Shown here in pieces: positions 8,861-20,320 of a stretch of DNA of 64,000 bases. The stretch is from NCBI RefSeq assembly GCF_026157035.1, contig NZ_JANJZA010000001.1, forward strand, positions 62,001 through 126,000, given 5' to 3'. A program made the position numbers and the translations under genes. Under the pieces are notes generated by a model that saw only the letters and a program-made list of their open reading frames with translations, was not told the origin of the DNA and ran no database searches. The stretch is from Sphingomicrobium nitratireducens (GTDB lineage: Bacteria; Pseudomonadota; Alphaproteobacteria; Sphingomonadales; Sphingomonadaceae). The first letter of the stretch is position 1. The number at the start of each line of letters is the position of its first letter.

Positions 8861-9538
8861 TCAGGCGAGCTTGTCGGCGTAGATCAGTCGCCCGTCGCCC
8901 AGCCGGTTCATCAGCAGCCAGTGGTCGCGGCTCCCGAAGGCGAAGCAGCCTTCCGAGCGGCCCAGCTTGCCATGCTTGGCGATCATGTCCTTTTCCGCGT
9001 ACCAGGCCGGGTGCATCACGATGGCCCGCGCGAAGGCGTTGGAATTGGTGAAGTCGAGCCCCTGCAGCTTCATCGAGAGGCCGTACTTGCCGTGATACTG
9101 GCTGGCGGTGACGTAGGCGCCCTGCGAGGTCGCGTTGCTGCCGACGCGGTTCGAGAAATCCTGCAGATAGCCCGTGTGGCCGCGATCCGAGCCGCGCCCG
9201 TGGGTGGTCAGGAAACTCTCGACCTGACCGGTCGTCATGTTGACGAGGTGAAAACGCGGCGTGTCCGAGCGCTTCGAGAAATCGACGATACCGACCGCGT
9301 CGCGGTGGCGCACGCGCGAGGCGTGGCGGTCGAGCGCCGCGCGGGCGCGTTCGACGAGACGGGAGTCGACGCCCGAGGGCGACCGCACGAGCGGCGCGCC
9401 GCCCGGCGCGACCATCGAGCCTTGCGGCGTCTGCCTGAACTGGAACGGATCGGCCTGTGCCATGGCGGGTCCGGCGACCATCACGCCACCCGCGCCAGCG
9501 GCCATTGCACGCACCATCCCCCGACGATCAAATTCCAT
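8861..9538 (-). CDS. Murein L,D-transpeptidase catalytic domain family protein (YkuD_2 type)
   Basis: A 225-residue exported protein with a likely Tat signal (DRRGMVR before an Ala/Gly stretch). The conserved blocks HGRGSDRGHTGY, SNATSQGAYVT and GRSEGCFAF, the last with the probable nucleophile Cys, define the YkuD_2 branch, which is distinct from the YcbB type encoded next door. Members are annotated as peptidoglycan L,D-transpeptidase-like, but few have been tested. The ATG at 9538 is used because it starts the Tat signal. The two families facing each other across one terminator is noteworthy. Confidence 0.85.
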   Translation of the reverse strand: MEFDRRGMVRAMAAGAGGVMVAGPAMAQADPFQFRQTPQGSMVAPGGAPLVRSPSGVDSRLVERARAALDRHASRVRHRDAVGIVDFSKRSDTPRFHLVNMTTGQVESFLTTHGRGSDRGHTGYLQDFSNRVGSNATSQGAYVTASQYHGKYGLSMKLQGLDFTNSNAFARAIVMHPAWYAEKDMIAKHGKLGRSEGCFAFGSRDHWLLMNRLGDGRLIYADKLA

Positions 9539-9807
9539 TAAACCCCTCCCGATGAAGGGTTTTTCTAACACCAAACAGCTTAACGTTGGATGATGACGGA
9601 TGCGATTCGTCGCAGCGCCGGCTCGAACCGTCGTAACCGCGATTCATTTTCGGAACAGGGGCCCAAACCCTTGAACTTGTGTGAGGTCACTGCTAACGGG
9701 GCGCCTCTTCCGGCGAGCCAGAGGGTTCGGCGGCGATTCTTGCATATAGGAACGGGTGTTGCCGATTCGCGCCCATTTCCTCATCCGAAAGGAGTTGAAC
9801 GGCATTT
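9539..9807. other. Intergenic region upstream of rpsU
   Basis: 269 bases between divergent genes. No convincing gene is present; the frames that remain open have no protein-like composition. It must hold the promoters for the YkuD_2 gene and for rpsU. AAGGAG at about 9789 is the probable ribosome site for rpsU, although it lies 13-14 bases from the ATG, which is long. Confidence 0.5.
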
Positions 9808-10014
9808 ATGCAGATCATCGTTCGCGACAATAATGTCGACCAGGCGCTGCGCGCGCTGAAAAAGAAGCTGCAGCGTGAAGGCGTCTATCGCGAAATGAAG
9901 CTGCGTCGTCACTACGAGAAGCCGTCGGAAAAGCGTGCGCGCGAAAAGGCCGCCGCCGTCCGTCGTGCTCGTAAGCTCGAGCGCAAGCGCGTCGAACGCG
10001 AGGGTGGCCGCTAA
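9808..10014 (+). CDS. rpsU: 30S ribosomal protein S21
   Basis: 68 residues, starting [20 protein letters not shown] and ending in an Arg/Lys-rich helix. This is the standard S21 sequence and length for alphaproteobacteria. It binds the 30S subunit near the platform and helps initiation. A terminator hairpin straddles its stop codon, so it is transcribed alone or as the last gene of its unit. Confidence 0.98.
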   Translation: MQIIVRDNNVDQALRALKKKLQREGVYREMKLRRHYEKPSEKRAREKAAAVRRARKLERKRVEREGGR

Positions 10015-10026
10015 GCCACCCTTTTT
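10002..10026 (+). terminator. Terminator overlapping the rpsU stop codon
   Basis: GGGTGGC and GCCACCC form a 7-bp GC stem with the loop CGCTAA, which contains the TAA stop, followed by TTTTTC. The hairpin is embedded in the last codons of rpsU. Confidence 0.85.
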
Positions 10027-10053
10027 CGTCCCTTCAAGACCAGGGATCAGTTC

Positions 10054-10575
10054 ATGTCGGTCAGCCAGGTACCTCTTCGTCCGATCGCCAAGGGATCGGT
10101 CCTGAAACTGTGGCTGGCCATTGCCGCGCTCGTTCTGGCGGGCGTGGCGATCGCCTGGTGCGCGACCTCGCCCCTCAAGGGCGAGACGACCGCCAGCGGG
10201 CTCAAGATCCGCACCATGGTCGAGGGCACCGGCGATCCGATCCGGATCACCGACGGGGCTTTCGTGTCCTACGAGGGTCGCCTGCTCGACGGCACGACCT
10301 TCGATTCGAGCGGGGGCCGCGCGGTCCCGATGCTGCCGAGCCAGGTGGTGCCGGGCTTTTCCGAAGCGCTCCAGCTGATGCGCGAAGGCGGTAGCTACCG
10401 CGTCATCATCCCGTCCGAGCTGGCCTATGGCGACAGCCCGCCTCCGGGTGCGCCGATCCCGCCGGGCGCGGACCTCGAATTCGACGTCTCGATTGAATCG
10501 ATCGTGCGTGACGCGGCGCTGATGCTCGGCCAGCAGCAGGGCGCTCCCGCGCCGCAGGCGCCTCCCGCCGAATAG
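10054..10575 (+). CDS. FKBP-type peptidyl-prolyl cis-trans isomerase, membrane-anchored
   Basis: 173 residues: a single N-terminal membrane anchor at about 18-37, then an FKBP domain at about 50-155 with VSYEGRLLDGTTFDSS, QVVPGFSEALQLM, and the loop ELAYGDSPPPGAPIPPGADLEF. The Pro/Gln-rich tail is unstructured. It should act on periplasmic proteins while tethered to the inner membrane. The domain lacks the dimerisation region of FkpA. The gene is convergent with the AI-2E-type permease and shares no spacer with it. Confidence 0.92.
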   Translation: MSVSQVPLRPIAKGSVLKLWLAIAALVLAGVAIAWCATSPLKGETTASGLKIRTMVEGTGDPIRITDGAFVSYEGRLLDGTTFDSSGGRAVPMLPSQVVPGFSEALQLMREGGSYRVIIPSELAYGDSPPPGAPIPPGADLEFDVSIESIVRDAALMLGQQQGAPAPQAPPAE

Positions 10576-11649
10576 CTAGCCGCTGCCGCCCTGCGGGGCG
10601 GTTTCGCCTTCCTCGGCCTCGCGCTTTTCCTTCGCATATTCTTCCAGCGCCGCCTTGATCGAGGCGACGATCGGGTCTGCCAGCAGCAGGCCGAGGAAGC
10701 CGAACAGCGCGCCCATGATGAGCTGCATCGCAAGAACCAGCGCGGGCGCGAGGTCGACCGTCTTCTTGGCGATCATCGGGATCACCAGATAGCCGTCGAC
10801 ATTCTGCACGAAGAAATAGACGAAGATCGCCCACAACCCCTCGCCCGTCCCGGCCGAGAATCCGACCGCGACCATCAGGATGCCCGAGATGATCGCGCCG
10901 ATATTGGGGATGAAGGCGAGCAGGCCCGTCAGGAGGCCGAGCAGCGCCGCGAGCGGCACCCCGCCCAGCAGCAGCATGATGTAGGTGAACACGCCTTCGA
11001 ACACCATGCCCACGAGGCGACCCGCGAGCAGGCGGCGCAGCGAATAGCCGACCCGGTCCGAAATTTCGAAGAAGCTCTGGCGGCTGGACCGTGGCAGCAT
11101 CCAGGCGACCCCGCGGTCGTAGAGGCGCGGTTCGGCGGCGATGAAGATGCCGATGACGAGGATCATCAGCCCCGACGCGAACGCGCCGACCGCGGTGCCT
11201 AGCAGGCTGGTCACCTTGCCGAGCGAACCGACCAGCTGCCCCGAGATGTTGGAGAAGCTCGCTTCCGGTACCAGACCGCTCGCGGCGGCCCATTCGAGCA
11301 GGCGGTTGACCTGTTCGATCACGGTATCGCGAAGGTCGGTGAACTGGGTCGCGAGCGCGGTGCCCGCATACCAGAACGTCCAGCCGAGGAAGGCGAAGAA
11401 GCTCAGCACGATGATGGCAAGGCGCCAGCCCCGCGCGATCGGAAGCACGCGACCCAGGAGACGCGTGCCGCCATCGAGCAGCACCGCGAAGACCAGACCT
11501 CCCACGATCAGGAGCAATGGCCCCGCCAGCACGACGACCCCGGCAGCGAGCAGCACCATGCCGATCCAGATGGCGGCCTTGCGGACCTCGAAACGCAGCC
11601 GGGGATCGTCGATCTCGGTCGGGCCCCGGGTCATGCTTTCGTCGGTCAT
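10576..11649 (-). CDS. AI-2E family transporter (TqsA/PerM-like permease)
   Basis: A 357-residue membrane protein with about eight helices: two near 25-55, one near 75-95, then a soluble stretch and a C-terminal bundle with the conserved IPNIGAIISGILM region near residue 250. It belongs to the UPF0118/PerM superfamily. Members export autoinducer-2 or act as ion antiporters, and the substrate cannot be told from sequence. It lies just downstream of lepB on the same strand, so it is probably co-transcribed with the pyrE-pdxJ-acpS-lepB run. Confidence 0.88.
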   Translation of the reverse strand: MTDESMTRGPTEIDDPRLRFEVRKAAIWIGMVLLAAGVVVLAGPLLLIVGGLVFAVLLDGGTRLLGRVLPIARGWRLAIIVLSFFAFLGWTFWYAGTALATQFTDLRDTVIEQVNRLLEWAAASGLVPEASFSNISGQLVGSLGKVTSLLGTAVGAFASGLMILVIGIFIAAEPRLYDRGVAWMLPRSSRQSFFEISDRVGYSLRRLLAGRLVGMVFEGVFTYIMLLLGGVPLAALLGLLTGLLAFIPNIGAIISGILMVAVGFSAGTGEGLWAIFVYFFVQNVDGYLVIPMIAKKTVDLAPALVLAMQLIMGALFGFLGLLLADPIVASIKAALEEYAKEKREAEEGETAPQGGSG

Positions 11650-11676
11650 CGGGGCCCCCTTGTTCCTCGTTCCGCC

Positions 11677-12588
11677 CTACTCTGCAGGCTCGGAGCGCAG
11701 GCTGACGAAGGATCGTCCGTCGCGCAAGCTTTGTCCCCACGTCGCCGGATTGAGCGACGCCGTCCCGTCGAGGGAGAAGGTAATGATTTCGGCGCGCCCG
11801 CCGATATTCGCGACCGGCACCGGCCCGCCCAGCCCGCGCTCCTCGAGGCTGAAGCGGCTGTCGGACGACTTGTCGCGATTGTCGCCCATCAGGAAGACGT
11901 GCCCCTCGGGCACCGTGACGGGCGCGAACTCGTCGCCGGGCGAGCGGCCGAGATCGATCGTGTCGTAGCTGACCCCGTTGGGAAGCGTCTCGCGGATGAT
12001 CGGCAGGCGGCAGTAGAGCGCGCCGTCCTTGCCGCGCACGCGGTGCCCGGGAAATTCGAACAGGCCGCACGGCGCGTTGGCATCGACCGGGATCATCGCT
12101 GCGGGACGCCGCTCGGCATGGACCGCCTCGCCATTGATCACCAGGCGGCCATTGGTGACCGCGATCGTGTCGCCGGGCAGCCCGATCACGCGCTTGATAT
12201 AGTCCTCGCTGCGCCCGGGCGGGGTGACGATGACGATATCGCCGCGCTCCGGCAGCGAGCCGAACAGGCGGCCTTCGCTTTCCGGCAGCGTGATGTTCCA
12301 CGGCTCGGCCGGCCCGCTGCCCACGATGTTGCGCGCGATCGCGGCCGGGTTGGGAATGGTCGGCGAGACGTAGCTGTATCCGTAGGGATACTTGCTCACC
12401 ACCAGCCGGTCGCCCTCGAGCAGCGCCGGCATCATCGATTCCGAGGGAATATAGAACGGCTTGGCGACGAAGCTGTGAAAGACCAGCACGCCCAAGAGCA
12501 CCCACAGCATCGCCTTGGTCTCGGACCAGAGGGCGCTGGCACCGCCGCGCAGCGAGGGCTTTCGGCGCTTGTTCGTCGGGTTTGTCAT
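11677..12588 (-). CDS. lepB: Signal peptidase I
   Basis: LepB removes signal peptides from exported proteins. One membrane anchor at about residues 26-44 is followed by the catalytic Ser51 in IPSESMMPAL and the general base Lys132 in DYIKRVIGLPGD. The later box GDNRDKSSDSR is also present. The length, 303 residues, is normal for alphaproteobacteria. The ATG at 12588 is preferred over an upstream one because it lies next to the usual basic N-terminus. It follows acpS with an 11-base gap. Confidence 0.96.
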   Translation of the reverse strand: MTNPTNKRRKPSLRGGASALWSETKAMLWVLLGVLVFHSFVAKPFYIPSESMMPALLEGDRLVVSKYPYGYSYVSPTIPNPAAIARNIVGSGPAEPWNITLPESEGRLFGSLPERGDIVIVTPPGRSEDYIKRVIGLPGDTIAVTNGRLVINGEAVHAERRPAAMIPVDANAPCGLFEFPGHRVRGKDGALYCRLPIIRETLPNGVSYDTIDLGRSPGDEFAPVTVPEGHVFLMGDNRDKSSDSRFSLEERGLGGPVPVANIGGRAEIITFSLDGTASLNPATWGQSLRDGRSFVSLRSEPAE

Positions 12589-12599
12589 GGCAGGCTGGG

Positions 12600-13001
12600 T
12601 CAAAGCGGTCTTGCGTAAAGGATAACGAAGGCCTGCGCCCATGGATGGTCGTCGGTGAGCGTCAGGTGAATGTCGATGGCGTGGCCGTGCGGGGTAAGTT
12701 CGTCAAGCCGCGCCTTCGCGCCGCCGGTCAGCGCCAGCGTCGGCGCGCCCGACGGCGCGTTCACCACGCCGATATCCTTCATGTAAACGCCGCGCTTGAA
12801 CCCGGTGCCGACCGCCTTGGAAAAGGCCTCCTTGGCGGCGAAGCGCTTGGCGAGCGTGCCGGCCATGGTGAAGGGGCGCTTTTGCGCCTTGGCGCGCTCG
12901 ATCTCGGTGAAGCTTCGCTGGAGGAAGCGGTCGCCAAAGCGGTCGAGCGAGGCCTGGATCCGCTCGATATTGCACAGGTCGCTGCCCAGCCCGACGATCA
13001 T
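12600..13001 (-). CDS. acpS: Holo-[acyl-carrier-protein] synthase
   Basis: AcpS transfers 4'-phosphopantetheine from CoA to acyl carrier protein. The 133-residue protein begins [15 protein letters not shown], with the metal-binding Asp, and has [14 protein letters not shown] with the catalytic Glu/Lys region. The start overlaps the pdxJ stop (ATGA), so the genes are translationally coupled. pdxJ-acpS-lepB is a common alphaproteobacterial order. Confidence 0.96.
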   Translation of the reverse strand: MIVGLGSDLCNIERIQASLDRFGDRFLQRSFTEIERAKAQKRPFTMAGTLAKRFAAKEAFSKAVGTGFKRGVYMKDIGVVNAPSGAPTLALTGGAKARLDELTPHGHAIDIHLTLTDDHPWAQAFVILYARPL

Positions 13002-13741
13002 CCGCGCGCCTCGTCCATCAGCTCGCGCATCCTACGCACGCTGTTTTCCAGCCCGACGAAAATCGCCTCGCCGACGAGGTAATGGCCGATATTGAGTTCG
13101 GCGATCTGCGGGATGGCCGCGATCGGCTGGACGTTCTCGTAGGTAAGGCCGTGCCCCGCATGCGGCTCGATGCCGTTCTTGGCGGCGAGCGCGGCCATGT
13201 CGGTGATGCGCTTCAACTCCGCCGCCAGCTTCTCGCCGTCGCCGTCGAGGAAGGCGTGGGCATATTCGCCCGTGTGGAATTCGACCACGGGCGCGCCGAG
13301 CCTGAGCGCGGCATCGAGTTGCCGCTCGCTCGCCTCGATGAACAAGCTGGTGCGGATGCCCGCTTCGTTCAGCCGGTCGACGAAGGGCTTCAAATGATTG
13401 TGCTGCCCCGCCGCGTCGAGCCCGCCCTCGGTGGTGCGCTCCTCGCGCTTCTCGGGAACGATGCAGGCCGCGTGAGGCTGGTGGCGCAGCGCGATGGCGA
13501 GCATCTCCTCGGTCGCCGCCATCTCGAGGTTCAATGGCAGGTCGGTCGCGTCCTGGATCCGGCGCAGGTCGGCGTCGCGGATATGGCGGCGGTCCTCGCG
13601 CAAGTGTGCGGTGATGCCGTCGCCGCCCACGGCTGCCACGATCTCGGCCGCGCGGACGGGATCGGGGTGATCCCCGCCGCGCGCATTCCGCACGGTCGCC
13701 ACGTGGTCGATATTGACCCCCAGGCGAAGCCGAGAGGTCAT
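12998..13741 (-). CDS. pdxJ: Pyridoxine 5'-phosphate synthase
   Basis: PdxJ condenses 3-amino-2-oxopropyl phosphate with deoxyxylulose 5-phosphate to give pyridoxine phosphate. The 247-residue TIM barrel shows [16 protein letters not shown] at the start, [11 protein letters not shown] near 46, and the late GHGLTYENV and [14 protein letters not shown] blocks. Length and motifs are complete. It starts inside the pyrE stop (ATGA overlap) and is followed by acpS with the same arrangement. Confidence 0.97.
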   Translation of the reverse strand: MTSRLRLGVNIDHVATVRNARGGDHPDPVRAAEIVAAVGGDGITAHLREDRRHIRDADLRRIQDATDLPLNLEMAATEEMLAIALRHQPHAACIVPEKREERTTEGGLDAAGQHNHLKPFVDRLNEAGIRTSLFIEASERQLDAALRLGAPVVEFHTGEYAHAFLDGDGEKLAAELKRITDMAALAAKNGIEPHAGHGLTYENVQPIAAIPQIAELNIGHYLVGEAIFVGLENSVRRMRELMDEARG

Positions 13742-14322
13742 GCCGAAGCGCGGCTCCCCGGCTTGATCGCTTCGATCGCCTCGAGTTCCGGCGGCAATGC
13801 GTCAGGCGCGTAAGTCGGGACATCGAGCGCGATCAGCGCCGTGAAGGGCACGCCGAGGTCCGCGCTGCCGTTCGAGCGGTCGACCAGCGCGGCTTCGCCG
13901 ATCACCTCGCCGCCCGCCTCGCGCACCGCCTCGATCGCCTCGCGGCTCGACAGGCCGGTCGTGACCACGTCCTCGACCATCAGCACCCTGGCGCCGGGAC
14001 GAAGCGCAAATCCGCGGCGGAAATGGAACACGCCGTCGGGACGCTCGAGGAACATCGCCTCCTTGCCCAGCGCGCGGCCCATTTCATGGCCGATGATGAC
14101 ACCCCCCATCGCGGGCGAGACGACGACGTCGATGGCTTCGCGCAGCGACTCCGGCAATTCGGCCGCCAGCGCCTCGGCCAGCCGTGCGGCGCGCTTGGGG
14201 TCCATCAGGACGCGCGCGCACTGCAGGTAGCGCGGGCTGCGCAGCCCCGAGGAAAGAATGAAATGCCCTTCGAGCAAGGCCTCCGCTTCGCGGAATTCCG
14301 CCAGAATCTCGTCGCGGGTCAT
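13738..14322 (-). CDS. pyrE: Orotate phosphoribosyltransferase
   Basis: PyrE joins orotate to PRPP to form OMP in pyrimidine synthesis. The 194-residue protein has the PRPP-binding loop [18 protein letters not shown] near 110 and the type-I PRTase core. The ATG at 14320-14322 is chosen because AAAGGAG lies just upstream and it matches the family start ([21 protein letters not shown]); the frame stays open far upstream only because it is antisense to coxB. First gene of the pyrE-pdxJ-acpS-lepB run. Confidence 0.96.
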   Translation of the reverse strand: MTRDEILAEFREAEALLEGHFILSSGLRSPRYLQCARVLMDPKRAARLAEALAAELPESLREAIDVVVSPAMGGVIIGHEMGRALGKEAMFLERPDGVFHFRRGFALRPGARVLMVEDVVTTGLSSREAIEAVREAGGEVIGEAALVDRSNGSADLGVPFTALIALDVPTYAPDALPPELEAIEAIKPGSRASA

Positions 14323-14505
14323 GTCGCTCCTTTCATTTCTCGCGCTTCGCATAGGGCGCGCGAGGGCCGTCGTAAAGAAAGCGTCGACAAAGGGCCGAAC
14401 CAGCGCTTGAGCATCTAGGGGCACCTCCCTATAAGGCGCGCCAATCATAGGGCTCACGTGCGTATCGCGCGGCCCTTGCGGTTCAACTACACCACCGGGG
14501 TGACG

Positions 14506-17261
<2,756 letters not shown>

Positions 17262-17285
17262 TCTTCGAAGCACCGAGAACAAGGA

Positions 17286-17314
17286 AAGGCCGTCCCTGTG
17301 GGGCGGCCTTTTTC
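17286..17314 (+). terminator. Terminator after coxBA
   Basis: AAGGCCGTCCC pairs with GGGCGGCCTT (one bulged T), loop TGTG, followed by TTTTTC. It lies 25 bases after the coxA stop. Confidence 0.88.
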
Positions 17315-17438
17315 TTGTTCGAGAAATGCGGATGCCCCCGTGAAACGCCACTTTTCACCACTTGCTCATCTTCCGCTCATGGCTTTCATTTCGGTCTCGC
17401 CCACACCGGCAGCATGAAAAACTGACGGAGCGACACCA

Positions 17439-17978
17439 ATGAACGACCTTTCGAACAAGCACGGGCCCAACGGTCGCAAGCTTTCCATGCTCGCCTATGC
17501 GGGCGCGGCACTACTTCTGCTGGTCCCGCTGGTCGGGATGCAGGTCAGCGACGAGGTCAACTGGACGCTGTCCGATTTCGCTATCGCTGCGGTGCTGCTC
17601 GGCGGGACTGCGCACCTGTTCGACCGGATGCTGCGGGTCGACGACCGCTGGTCCGCGATCATCGGCGCGATCGTCGGGCTGTTCGGCTGGTTCACGCTGC
17701 TGTGGGCCAACCTCGCGGTCGGCGTGGTGGGCGAACCCGACACCCCCGGAAGCCTCGCCTTCTTCGGCCTGCTCGGCGCGGTGCTGGTCGGGGCGGTGGC
17801 GTCGCGTTTTCGCGCCGACCGGATGCGGCTGGTGATGGCGCTGGCCGCGCTCGGAGTGGTCGTTCTCGGCGTGATCTTCGCCGCGCAGGAAGAGTATATG
17901 ATCCGGATCGCCGCGATGTGGACGTTGCTGTTCGCCGCCTCGGCAGCGGCCTACCACCACGCGGCGCGCGACGCCTGA
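17439..17978 (+). CDS. Integral membrane protein, function unknown
   Basis: 179 residues with about five predicted membrane helices (roughly 17-35, 46-62, 72-95, 103-120, 128-147) and a sixth possible near the end. No family motif that I recognise. It sits between the oxidase structural genes and the assembly genes, in its own unit after the coxA terminator and convergent with a cyclophilin gene. A role in respiration is suggested only by position. Confidence 0.7.
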   Translation: MNDLSNKHGPNGRKLSMLAYAGAALLLLVPLVGMQVSDEVNWTLSDFAIAAVLLGGTAHLFDRMLRVDDRWSAIIGAIVGLFGWFTLLWANLAVGVVGEPDTPGSLAFFGLLGAVLVGAVASRFRADRMRLVMALAALGVVVLGVIFAAQEEYMIRIAAMWTLLFAASAAAYHHAARDA

Positions 17979-17992
17979 TCGGCGGCGCGGGG

Positions 17993-18610
17993 CTAGTCCT
18001 CGACCCGCTCGGCGCGCTCGATGGTGACCGGCTCGGCGAGGAGTTGGCCCTTGAGCGCGCCGTCGCCCGCGTCCGGGTCGACCGGCATCGCCGCGATCGC
18101 CTCGACCACGTCCATGCCCTCGACCACATGGCCGAACGCGGCATAGCCGGGCTTGCCTTCGTCGGCGTCGAAGCCGGGGATGTCGGTGGTGAGGATGAAG
18201 AAGTCGTTGCGCGCGGTCCCCGGACCGCCATGGGCCATCGAGACGGTGCCGCGCGTGTGGAGGATGCCCGTCTCGCCGGTCGGTTCGTGGGCGATGGGGG
18301 GCAGCAGCTTGTTGCCGTCGCGCACCCCGCCCTGGACGATCCCGCCCTCGCCGAACGGCATCACGCGGTAGAAATTCTGCCCGTCGAGAAAACCCTTGTC
18401 GATATAAGCGAGGAGGTTGGCGGTGGTGATCGGCGCGCGGCCCCGGTCGAGCGCGAGCACGATGTCGCCCGCGGTGGTCACCAGCCGCACCCTGACCAGC
18501 TCGGTCTCGGCCTCCGCCGTCTCGACCGGCAGCGGCGCGGCCACCTGCGCGAAGGCGGGGGCGTACAGGGCCAGGGCGGCCGCGAAAAGCGTCGTGATTC
18601 GGATCGTCAT
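17993..18610 (-). CDS. Periplasmic cyclophilin-type peptidyl-prolyl isomerase
   Basis: 205 residues with a signal peptide (ending PAFAQ) and a full cyclophilin domain: VRLVTTAGDIVLALDRGRAPITTANLL, NFYRVMPFGEGGIVQGG, RGTVSMAHGGPGTARNDFFILT and AAFGHVVEGMDVVEAI. The catalytic Arg in FYRV and the RNDFFI block (usually SQFFI) are recognisable. It differs clearly from the first cyclophilin of the window, being shorter and more canonical. Divergent from ctaB. Confidence 0.92.
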   Translation of the reverse strand: MTIRITTLFAAALALYAPAFAQVAAPLPVETAEAETELVRVRLVTTAGDIVLALDRGRAPITTANLLAYIDKGFLDGQNFYRVMPFGEGGIVQGGVRDGNKLLPPIAHEPTGETGILHTRGTVSMAHGGPGTARNDFFILTTDIPGFDADEGKPGYAAFGHVVEGMDVVEAIAAMPVDPDAGDGALKGQLLAEPVTIERAERVED

Positions 18611-18690
18611 GGGCCGAGCCTATAGCGGCAAGAGCCTTGCCCCAAGGTGAAGCTTTTCACCGCGCGCCCAACCATTTATAGGCGCCTCCC

Positions 18691-19614
18691 GTGACCCAGG
18701 CCCCCGCCCCCTCGACGACCATCGATTCTGCGCTTCTCCCGGCGTCCCCGCGCGACCTGTTCGCGCTGACCAAGCCGCGCGTGATGAGCCTCGTGGTCTT
18801 CACCGGGCTGTGCGGGCTGCTCGCCGCAAAGATGCCGATGCCCCCCGTGCTCGCCTTCACCGCCGTGCTGTGCATCGCGCTTGGCGCAGGCGCGGCGGGC
18901 GCGCTCAACCAGTGGTACGAAGCCGACCTCGACGCGCAGATGAAGCGCACGCAGGGCCGTCCCCTTCCCGCGGGCCGGATGGACAAGCAGACGGCGCTCC
19001 ATTTCGGCGTGGGGCTGAGCTTCTTCTCGGTGCTGCTGATGGGCTTTGCCACCAACTGGCACGCGGCGTTCTGGCTCGCCGTCTCGATTCTGTTCTACGT
19101 GATCGTCTACACCGTATGGCTCAAGCGCCGCACCGCGCAGAACATCGTCATCGGCGGCGCCGCCGGGGCCTTTCCGCCGATGATCGGCTGGGTTGCGGCG
19201 ACCGGGCATCTCGCGCTCCTGCCAGTGCTGCTGTTCGCGATCATCTTTCTGTGGACGCCGCCCCATTTCTGGGCGCTCTCGCTGTTCATCCGCTCGGACT
19301 ACGACAAGGCGGGCGTGCCGATGCTGCCGGTGGTCGCCGGGCTGAAGCATACGCGCCTCCAGGTGCTGCTCTACACGCTTCCGATGGCCGCCGCGGCCGT
19401 CCTGCCCTGGCCGCTCGGCCTGACCGGCTGGATCTACGGCGCGACCAGCGCGCTCCTCAACGCGATCTTCCTCGTCCTCGCCATCCGCGTCGCGACCAAC
19501 CGCGCCGAGGAACCGTCCGGCATGAAGCCCGAAAAGCAGTTGTTCGGCTTTTCGGTGCTCTATCTCTTCGCGCTGTTCGCGGCGCTCACCATCGACAGGC
19601 TGCTGCTCCCATGA
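18691..19614 (+). CDS. ctaB: Protoheme IX farnesyltransferase (heme O synthase)
   Basis: CtaB adds a farnesyl group to heme b, the first step to heme a for the aa3 oxidase. The 307-residue UbiA-type membrane protein has the prenyl-diphosphate motifs [21 protein letters not shown] and the second Asp motif [10 protein letters not shown], with nine helices. The start is GTG. Its stop overlaps the ATG of the next small gene (ATGA), starting a tightly coupled assembly operon ctaB-small ORF-ctaG. Confidence 0.96.
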   Translation: MTQAPAPSTTIDSALLPASPRDLFALTKPRVMSLVVFTGLCGLLAAKMPMPPVLAFTAVLCIALGAGAAGALNQWYEADLDAQMKRTQGRPLPAGRMDKQTALHFGVGLSFFSVLLMGFATNWHAAFWLAVSILFYVIVYTVWLKRRTAQNIVIGGAAGAFPPMIGWVAATGHLALLPVLLFAIIFLWTPPHFWALSLFIRSDYDKAGVPMLPVVAGLKHTRLQVLLYTLPMAAAAVLPWPLGLTGWIYGATSALLNAIFLVLAIRVATNRAEEPSGMKPEKQLFGFSVLYLFALFAALTIDRLLLP

Positions 19615-19742
19615 CCGATCCCACCACCCAGGAAATCCGCAAGCGCCAGAAGCATCGGGCCCGCATCATGGCGCTGCTGCTGGTCGCATTCGCCGTGCTC
19701 GTGTTCGGGATCACCATCGCCAAGCTGGGGCTCGCCACGTGA
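19611..19742 (+). CDS. CoxF-like small single-helix protein of the cox assembly operon
   Basis: A 43-residue protein, easily missed because of its size. A charged, Lys/Arg-rich head is followed by one membrane helix ([18 protein letters not shown]). It starts in the ctaB stop codon (ATGA) and its own stop overlaps the GTG of ctaG (GTGA), so all three are translationally coupled. Size, topology and position match the short CoxF-type proteins seen between ctaB and ctaG in other alphaproteobacteria. Its exact role in oxidase assembly is not established. Confidence 0.8.
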   Translation: MTDPTTQEIRKRQKHRARIMALLLVAFAVLVFGITIAKLGLAT

Positions 19743-20272
19743 CATCGGACGCGCTGGGCAATGCCAATCGCAGGGTCGCGGGGCGCATGGCGCTGTTCGC
19801 GCTCGTCATGCTCGGCGTCGCCTTCGCCTCGGTGCCGCTCTATCGCGTCTTCTGCCAGGTAACGGGATTCGGCGGCACCACGCAGGTCGCCGACGAGGCG
19901 CCCGGCGCGGTCGCGGGCGAGATCGGGGTGCGCTTCGATTCCAACGTCAATGGCGGCCTGCCGTGGCGTTTCGAAGCGCCCGCCCCCGTGCGCATCGCGC
20001 CGGGCGCGCGGACCGAGATCCGTTACAAGGCGACCAACCTCGTCGCGCGCGCCACCAAGGGGACCGCGACGTTCAACGTGTCGCCCGCGCAGGCCGGGCA
20101 ATATTTCTCGAAAATCGAGTGTTTCTGCTTCACCGAGCAGGAATTGAAGGGCGGCGAACAGGTCGAGATGCCGGTCGTCTTCTTCGTCGACCCCGCGATC
20201 GCGACCGACCCCGATACTGCGACGATCGACGAGATCACCCTCTCCTACACGTTTTTCCCGGTGGAAAATTGA
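19739..20272 (+). CDS. ctaG: Cytochrome c oxidase assembly protein CtaG/Cox11
   Basis: CtaG delivers copper to CuB of subunit I. The 177-residue protein has an N-terminal membrane anchor followed by the periplasmic Cox11 domain: VPLYRVFCQVTGFGG, then the copper-binding CFCF in FSKIECFCFTEQ and the conserved MPVVFFVDP. All three functional Cys are present. The GTG start overlaps the previous gene's stop. coxC follows after 48 bases. Confidence 0.96.
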   Translation: MTSDALGNANRRVAGRMALFALVMLGVAFASVPLYRVFCQVTGFGGTTQVADEAPGAVAGEIGVRFDSNVNGGLPWRFEAPAPVRIAPGARTEIRYKATNLVARATKGTATFNVSPAQAGQYFSKIECFCFTEQELKGGEQVEMPVVFFVDPAIATDPDTATIDEITLSYTFFPVEN

Positions 20273-20320
20273 AGGCGTAGCCGCTAGAGCCGCCCCGAAC
20301 GCACAAACAGGAACTGATCG

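Noticed and set aside
9590-9859. 89-codon open frame across the rpsU start
   Set aside because: No homology pattern and it overlaps rpsU in another frame.
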